Both the position numbers and the translations under genes were made by a program. A DNA stretch of 64,000 nucleotides, taken from NCBI GenBank assembly GCA_022605405.1, contig JABYQQ010000021.1, positions 248,001-312,000 of the forward strand, read 5' to 3'. The notes under the pieces were generated by a model. That model saw only the letters and a program-made list of their open reading frames with translations, was not told where the DNA came from and made no database searches. Positions 58,433 through 64,000 of this stretch are shown in pieces (the stretch's first letter is position 1; every line of letters begins with the position of its first letter). Source of the DNA: Earliella scabrosa (lineage: Eukaryota > Basidiomycota > Agaricomycetes > Polyporales > Polyporaceae).

Positions 58433-60099
58433 TCAGGGTAGGAACAAGTAGTCATGCTAGCGCGAGACGGGAATAAGAGTCGCAGATTCTTTCTTGTCCA
58501 TGAGCCAAGCAATGCATTGCACCGAGAGTTCAGCGATGAGACAGGAAGGATCTTTATTGAATGAGACTCACTATATACATATGTGTGCGCGCCGACTTCA
58601 GACTCAACGGCTCCGGGACATCGCTGTAGTCGTCGATCTATGACATGGTCTAGAGAAGACCTGCTTCGGCATTGAGGCAAGCGAAGAGCGTCGACGACAG
58701 CGGTGACGCCTCGCTGTGAGTTCGCGTGTGGTGTCGAACGCTCGTCGGGAGGCGAGCGACGCCCTCCTCACTCCTGCCCACGCCCGCGACGTTGCGGCCC
58801 GCTCCCCCTCTTCCGACGGCCCGAGCGCGACCTGGGCGGGGGTGGTGATGGCATCCGAGTCGTACCGCGACTGGGGGAGCAAGGCAAGGGGCGATTCGCT
58901 CCGGCTTCCTGGGAGTGCGCCTATGCCGAGTGAGCGGTGGCCCAGCTGGGCGCCAAAAAGTTCGTCCATGCGGAGGGGGTGGAGGCGGTCACCGCGGTGG
59001 AGTGGGACTGGACGCCGGGCGCACCTGCTTCTTTACGCTGAACACCTCCACCAGACCCGAGCGCGCGCAAGATATCGCCTCAGAGAGCATCACCATCTGC
59101 GCTTGGAGCTCCTCGCAATCGGGTCCACCCCTTTTGTCGATATCAACGTCCCGTACGGAGCGCTGCCAGCGGACACCGTGCGTCCATGACGGGCCGGAGA
59201 GGCTGGACAGGCGGAGAGTAGCTCTGCGGAGGCGTGGTGGGGACGGAGAGCGGCGAGCGCGTGGCCTGAGGGGACGATAGAGAGAAGAAGTTCGCGCTCA
59301 ACGGGCCAGAAGCGAAGGAGAGCGGCCGGGGAACGGGCGGGGAACGGGCGACGCGCTGGAGGGCGGGGCGTGGACGACTGAGAGGAGTTGGAGAAGTTGA
59401 CCCGGTGTGCAGTCGAGCGGATCGCCTGAGGAGAGGCCGATATGGGCGCATGGGGAGGGGAGGCGGACGTTGACGGCGTAGACGGCGAGGGGTGAGCGTG
59501 CAGGAATGTCGAGGATGCAATCGCAAGTGTACGTAGCCGCGTGACGAGTGAGCCACGGAGCTTCTGCACTCGCTCGCGCACTGCGAGCATACTGAGGAAG
59601 GGAGCACGGAGATGGGAGACGGAGGCACTCACGATGATCGTTCGTCGGTCTGAGCTGGTAAACGCCATCCCAGACCTCCTGCCTTCGCTCCTCGCGGCCC
59701 TTGAGCCCCGCCCTCATGAGCCGTGCGGGGTCGACGATGGTCTTGAGGGCCTTCTGCGCGGATGCTACGTGGGCGTAGCATGCGGGAGAAGAGAACAGAG
59801 AAGAAGACGCGCACCACCCGTTAGTGACCTAGCCTCTGCTAGCACCATGACATGAGCTACATGAAGACTCACCAAGAAGTGAGCGCATCGCGCGTGCGTC
59901 GCAATCGGGGGCGGTCCGCATCAAACTGACGTCTCGCACTGCGAGCAATCACGACTTGGCACTGAGGACTTGAGGAGTCGTCAGATTGAATGAGGTGCGC
60001 CCATCGTCGCTGGCCATGGAGAGGAGGGAAAGGTGAGTATGTAACTAGCAAGGCAACGGTGATGGCGGTGAAGGAGAGAATTCGAAGGCAGTGCGCCAT
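58433..60099 (-). CDS. Unresolved minus-strand gene, possibly secreted or membrane-anchored
   Basis: A possible first exon at 60099 reads MAHCLRILSFTAITVALL, which resembles a signal peptide. It is followed, after a short intron, by ASDDGRTSFNLTTPQVLSAK. A later exon reads VASAQKALKTIVDPARLMRA, GLKGREERRQEVWDGVYQLR (59790-59650, then GTGAGT). Further possible exons near 59580-59290 and 59160-59030 (ELQAQMVMLSEAISCARSG) could not be phased. The start, end and number of exons are uncertain, and the lower boundary is only a limit. No domain is recognised. Confidence 0.3.
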
Positions 60100-60374
60100 A
60101 AGCGCTAGCCCACGATCGCGAGAGAGAAGGGTGGCTCAAGGCTATTTTGATGAGAAATCGTAACCTTATCTGGTGATCATCTTCGCTGATTTACATTGTA
60201 TTTATCTTCCCATTCTGGGGCATTGGAAAATTGGACCAACGATTCCTCTCCCAATAAGTACTAGTAGTCAAAGGTTTCACAAGCACCATCCGAAGTTCTG
60301 GCATGATACCCAGATCTGAGGGCGCATGAATACTCAATTGCTCTCGGCGCAAGACATGCCGAGGAGCCGCCGGA

Positions 60375-63283
60375 ATGCGTGATGTGACTCCGGCGCCCCG
60401 GGCCGTTACTCGACGCGTTGTGCAACCAATTGAGGCGCCCCCGGACGACGGTGAGACTGCATTCCTGCGCCCTCTACGCTATCACCCCGTCCTTCCGTCG
60501 ATTGGCTACGCGTACCTGATGATACGAACACTCGGCAGTGAACATATTATCTTATGTGAGCATTGAACAGTCGCGTGCATGCGTATACGTAGCTTTAACC
60601 TACTGCCACCAGCGACAGCGCATCTGACGGCTATAGCTAGTAACCATGAGCTTGAAGATTCTCCCTCAACTACCACAGTCATCCAGGCTGTGTCTTTCGC
60701 GCTGAAAAATGAAAGCTCCCCTTCTCTGTCTTATCGCGTCGTTGCGAAAGCCCAAGAGAACCGCTTCACCAACCTCATCGTATGGTCACCTGGTGCGCCC
60801 ACGAGCGGATTCGGAGAACCCGGCGATTTGTGGGTCAACAACCAAGCCTCCAAGATCTCTATATGCCTCCAGGACTATACGTGGAGCGATGTACCCGAAG
60901 ATGAAGACCACAGCTTCGCGGCCGTACATCCTATCTTTCGGGAGTTAGGTTTGGCTTTTAATGGGACGTCTCTCCAGTGGTTTCGGCGGAGCGCGCGAAA
61001 CAAAGTGCGCAAAGAGTTGCGCGATCGACTTGTGGGTTCACTCTCGCAAGCAGACATCATCTCGACACTCTGGCGCGGTCTCGAAGCCCACATGTCTATC
61101 ACGCCTTCGTCGCAGGATCCGCCGGTGCATCATGAACCCCCTGCTTCCTCTGAACTACCACATAAACGTCGTCGTGTTTTCGACACAATAGAGGACTTCA
61201 TCAAGCTTCTTAGAGCCGTACCCACCCACTCGTCTTCTCCCATCCAGGCAGGAAACTCTGCGAACAGGGACCCTGGCGTTTTAGACGCATTCGGTCAGTC
61301 TCGGTTCTTGGTCTGGATAGAGTCATAACTCATGACAACATCAGAGTCTAGCTCGTCAACGCCCAGCCCACAAGTCAGCTCCACCACGCTGATCCCGCCG
61401 GTCTCTGATCTCCCATCCACTCCGCGGTCACCTTCGGTTCTTGTAGACCCTGAACACAGTCATATTTCCTCATGTACGTGGGTAGGATTGAAAGAGACGC
61501 CAGTCACCCCACTGCCTTACATTGTTGACGAGCCGGCAGAGGGACGTGAGGTATGATCAGCATACCTCTCATAGCACCCTTCCAATGCTCATTTGTGCCT
61601 GATCAGGATATCGACCTCGAATGGGTGAAATGGGCAGCTTTAAACTCAGTCGACGCTACTGAGCCACTCCCGGGCAGCAACGCGCCCATCGTCACTACAA
61701 TCACTCTCACGTCTGCGACCCCCAGACGTGCGGAGAGGCAGCAAGTCACGGATCTCATCCGGAGCGCTCTCGCGGATGGTCGTTGCGTCTACGTCGAACC
61801 GTGCCACCTCCAGGGGTGCTATGAGTGGGACCTAGAGAATTTAAGCCGACTCCGTGGTCGTCCACAGGCGTCAGCCGAATGGCACGGTACGAATTACATG
61901 CTAAGATTCGAGATCTTCTCTGATCATTCTGCCCCCGATAGATGCTAAATCCCGCAGAGACGCACGTCGCGAGGATGTGACCCCTTCAGGAGCTCAATTC
62001 TCCTCCGGGACTATTTCTGAGTTCTTCTCGGCGTCTCAGGACGCTAGCAAATGCATCAACCTCCTGGACATCCCCTTATTCCAGGGAGAACGACCGTGGA
62101 TCATCGAGTAAGCATTAGTAATCCCTTCACCCCGGACCTAGCCTGATAGGTCCCCACCTCCAGCGAAATATCTGACGACGTGCGCGCTGTGCGTGCTACG
62201 GACGATCTCGGTTTCGTGTCCGCTCAGTCCCTGACCAAGCCGGCTGTACAGGACTGGCATGGACCCGCTGGGCTATCTTCGGATCACGGTCGCTTTTCCA
62301 ACTGGGCTCTGGCTACGACCGGCTGCTTCCTGACTCACATTCACCATGATGCCAACGGCGCCGCAACATGGGTCTCCGTCGGTAGCGGAGCTAAGATATG
62401 GACACTCCTTACTCCACGCACTCAAAATGACGGGAACTTGATCAAACACCTGCAGCGGGTGGCTATTCTCCCGACAGAAACGCATCCGGGAGCGTTTCAA
62501 AGCGACTTCCACTTTTCTGCACTGGTTCTTCGCCCCGGGTCCTTGCTGTAAGTCACATGTCTGCCATAACGATCTCAGCTGAACCGTCACGCGTTAGCAT
62601 ACAGCCTCCTGGTCAACTCCACATGGTTTATACCCCCATGAAGACTATCGCGGTTGGCGGCCACTTCCTCACGTACGATACTCTGCCACACAGTCTCCTC
62701 ACCCGACGCTTGGAGCGTCTCACCAACCATTTGGGAACCAACGCTTCCCATCCAGCGGTGGACCGACTGTTGTCTCGAATGGCGCTGGCGCTGCCAACCA
62801 TGCCGACCGAGAAACGTATGTGCGCTTCCTGATTATAGTGCTGTCTTGGTGTTCACACTACCATTTCAAGTTGGAAAGTGGCAGTTCCTTGCGCTATTCG
62901 AATTGATCTTGCTAGCTCCTCTGCTCTATCCCACTGGTCCGGAAGCGCAATTAGCAGGAAAGAAGCGCAAGCACGACGAAGAACCAGACGAGACCATACC
63001 CTCCCGGAAACGTATGACGGAAGATCAGAGGGAACACCTTGCAGCCCTCCAGATATTGCGCATACTGGGTGAAGCAGTTGGGTGCCCCATCACGTCTCTG
63101 TCGTTGTGTCCTTTGCGGTGGAGATCACCCCAGCAACCAGAGCTGCTCGAGATCCCGGCCTTGCCCTCGAGACCTACTGTGATGCCTGCCGATGTTTCGG
63201 AACTAGACAAGCTCCTTGTCAAGAACCGGAATGAACTTTGGCAATGGGTCAAACAAGTCAAGGTAGAACTCAAGAACACTTGA
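60375..63283 (+). CDS. JmjC-domain protein (agaricomycete expanded type), multi-exon
   Basis: Exon 1 (MRDVTPAPRAVTRRVVQPIE to IILS) joins by GTGAGC...CTATAG to SNHELEDSPSTTTVIQAV. Four further introns with good borders lead through a region FTNLIVWSPGAPTSGFGEPG and a KRRRVFDTIEDFIKLL segment, then DIDLEWVKWAALNS. The JmjC core follows: GCFLTHIHHDANGAATWVSV carries the HxD iron ligands, SGAKIWTLLTP is the next strand, and LRPGSLL|IQPPGQLHMVYT carries the second His, then GGHFLTYDTL. The C-terminus has KKRKHDEEPDETIPSRKR, a nuclear signal, and helices to the stop at 63283. JmjC enzymes are 2-oxoglutarate/Fe(II) hydroxylases, many of them histone demethylases. All three ligands are present, so activity is plausible; substrate unknown. 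Confidence 0.8.
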
Positions 63284-64000
63284 GCGCTGAGCCGCTCTGA
63301 GAGGCATTGCGGAGGGTCTCGTGGCATATACATACGCTTACACTCTGACACTGTAGATACTCGTCATGGATTATATCGTTGTTCTGAGCCTCCACACCGA
63401 TATGTGTGCCGCTTGCCTGACTACACATTGTTTCGAACTACCTGGCGTTGGTCTAATTGCAGAGCACCATGGTCCGACCGTGGATCGGCCATGGTCCGAC
63501 CGTGGATCGGCCATGGTCCGACCGTGGATCGGCCATGGTCCGACCGTGGATACGCCATGGTCTGAAACCCGTTCGATCACCATCACTTACTCCCTCATTC
63601 GATCACCGCAATCCCTCCATCAGTACCTCTTCGCTTCCTCGTCCATCAGTCCCATCAGCGCATTTTTTCTATCGAATCGCATCTCGTTGCCCTCTCGTTG
63701 ACACTCCGCTTCCTCGTGCACGAGTCCCATCAGTCGACTCCTACCCCTGTTGGTCTATCCAGTGCGTATGTCGGGTAATGCCTGAAATCTATTACAATGC
63801 GCCAACTACGTGAACGTCGGCTCGATGTTGGCTTCACCGTGGCTTGACCGTGGCTTGACCGTGTCCTAATCATGGTCTGACCAGGCCTGATCGTGTCGAT
63901 TCACTCACTGCCCTAAGCGATCGCACTAGTCTGATTATGCCGGACAAAGTCGGTCGCTGTGACGGGGCTGTCGCTCAGCGCTCAGTAGCTGCACCACGCT
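63284..64000. other. Window end: no gene; tandem-repeat-bearing DNA
   Basis: Downstream of the JmjC gene. It contains the 22-bp array and, at about 63830-63890, degenerate GCTTGACCGTGG-type repeats that appear related to the array unit. No coding sequence is supported. Confidence 0.4.
63467..63564. repeat. 22-bp tandem repeat
   Basis: Four full units of CCATGGTCCGACCGTGGATC then GG (63467-63488, 63489-63510, 63511-63532, 63533-63554, the last with two changes) and a partial fifth. Each unit is largely self-complementary (CCATGG, and CCGACCGTGG against CCATGGTCCG). Confidence 0.9.

Noticed and set aside
1..64000. tRNA, rRNA or CRISPR features
   Set aside because: I saw no cloverleaf-forming tRNA, no rRNA sequence and no spacer-repeat array. 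The direct repeats found are tandem satellites without unique spacers.

Overview
The window looks like nuclear DNA of an agaricomycete (mushroom-forming basidiomycete) fungus. Genes are broken by many short introns of about 45-60 nt with GTRNGT...YAG borders. The recognisable families are typical of that group: DUF6532, a TET/JBP dioxygenase, an expanded-type JmjC protein, a MYND-finger protein, Zn2Cys6 factors and a Helitron with a DUF6570-type N-terminus. All gene models were spliced by eye from the sequence. Those whose splice phases close exactly are marked as firm; the rest are approximate.

Layout. 1-11 kb: a degenerate forkhead-like gene (+), a DUF6532 gene (-) and an 844-codon hypothetical gene (-). 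11-19 kb: minisatellite and GT/GC microsatellite DNA, two 'hairpin then TATA box' modules, then a 12-exon gene (+) for a 1401-residue TET/JBP-family 2-oxoglutarate/Fe(II) dioxygenase with intact catalytic residues. A hypothetical gene (-) converges on it. 19.5-22.8 kb: a further many-exon gene (+) read divergently from that one. TET/JBP genes in basidiomycetes are known to travel with KDZ transposons, but no transposase is visible here.

23-40 kb is an AT-richer block holding a Helitron (Rep-helicase of about 2635 codons, with a C-terminal USP-like cysteine protease). It is split by an 8.8-kb non-autonomous DNA transposon with about 70-bp terminal inverted repeats and a 9-bp target duplication. 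The insertion is exact: the reading frame continues on the other side. The insert has inverted sets of subterminal repeats, a recent 1396-bp tandem duplication, a 1.57-kb foldback and several short tandem arrays.

40-64 kb is GC-rich host DNA again. It holds a hypothetical gene (+), a transcription factor with three tandem Zn2Cys6-type modules each split by an intron at the same point, a decayed arsenite-efflux (ArsB-like) permease pseudogene, a gene ending in an RNase H1 N-terminal-like domain, a MYND-finger gene, a JmjC dioxygenase gene, and a 22-bp tandem array.

Two families of 2-oxoglutarate dioxygenase linked to epigenetic marks (TET/JBP and JmjC) lie in the same window as a CpG-poor transposon block. 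That is suggestive of a methylated-transposon setting but is not proof of one.
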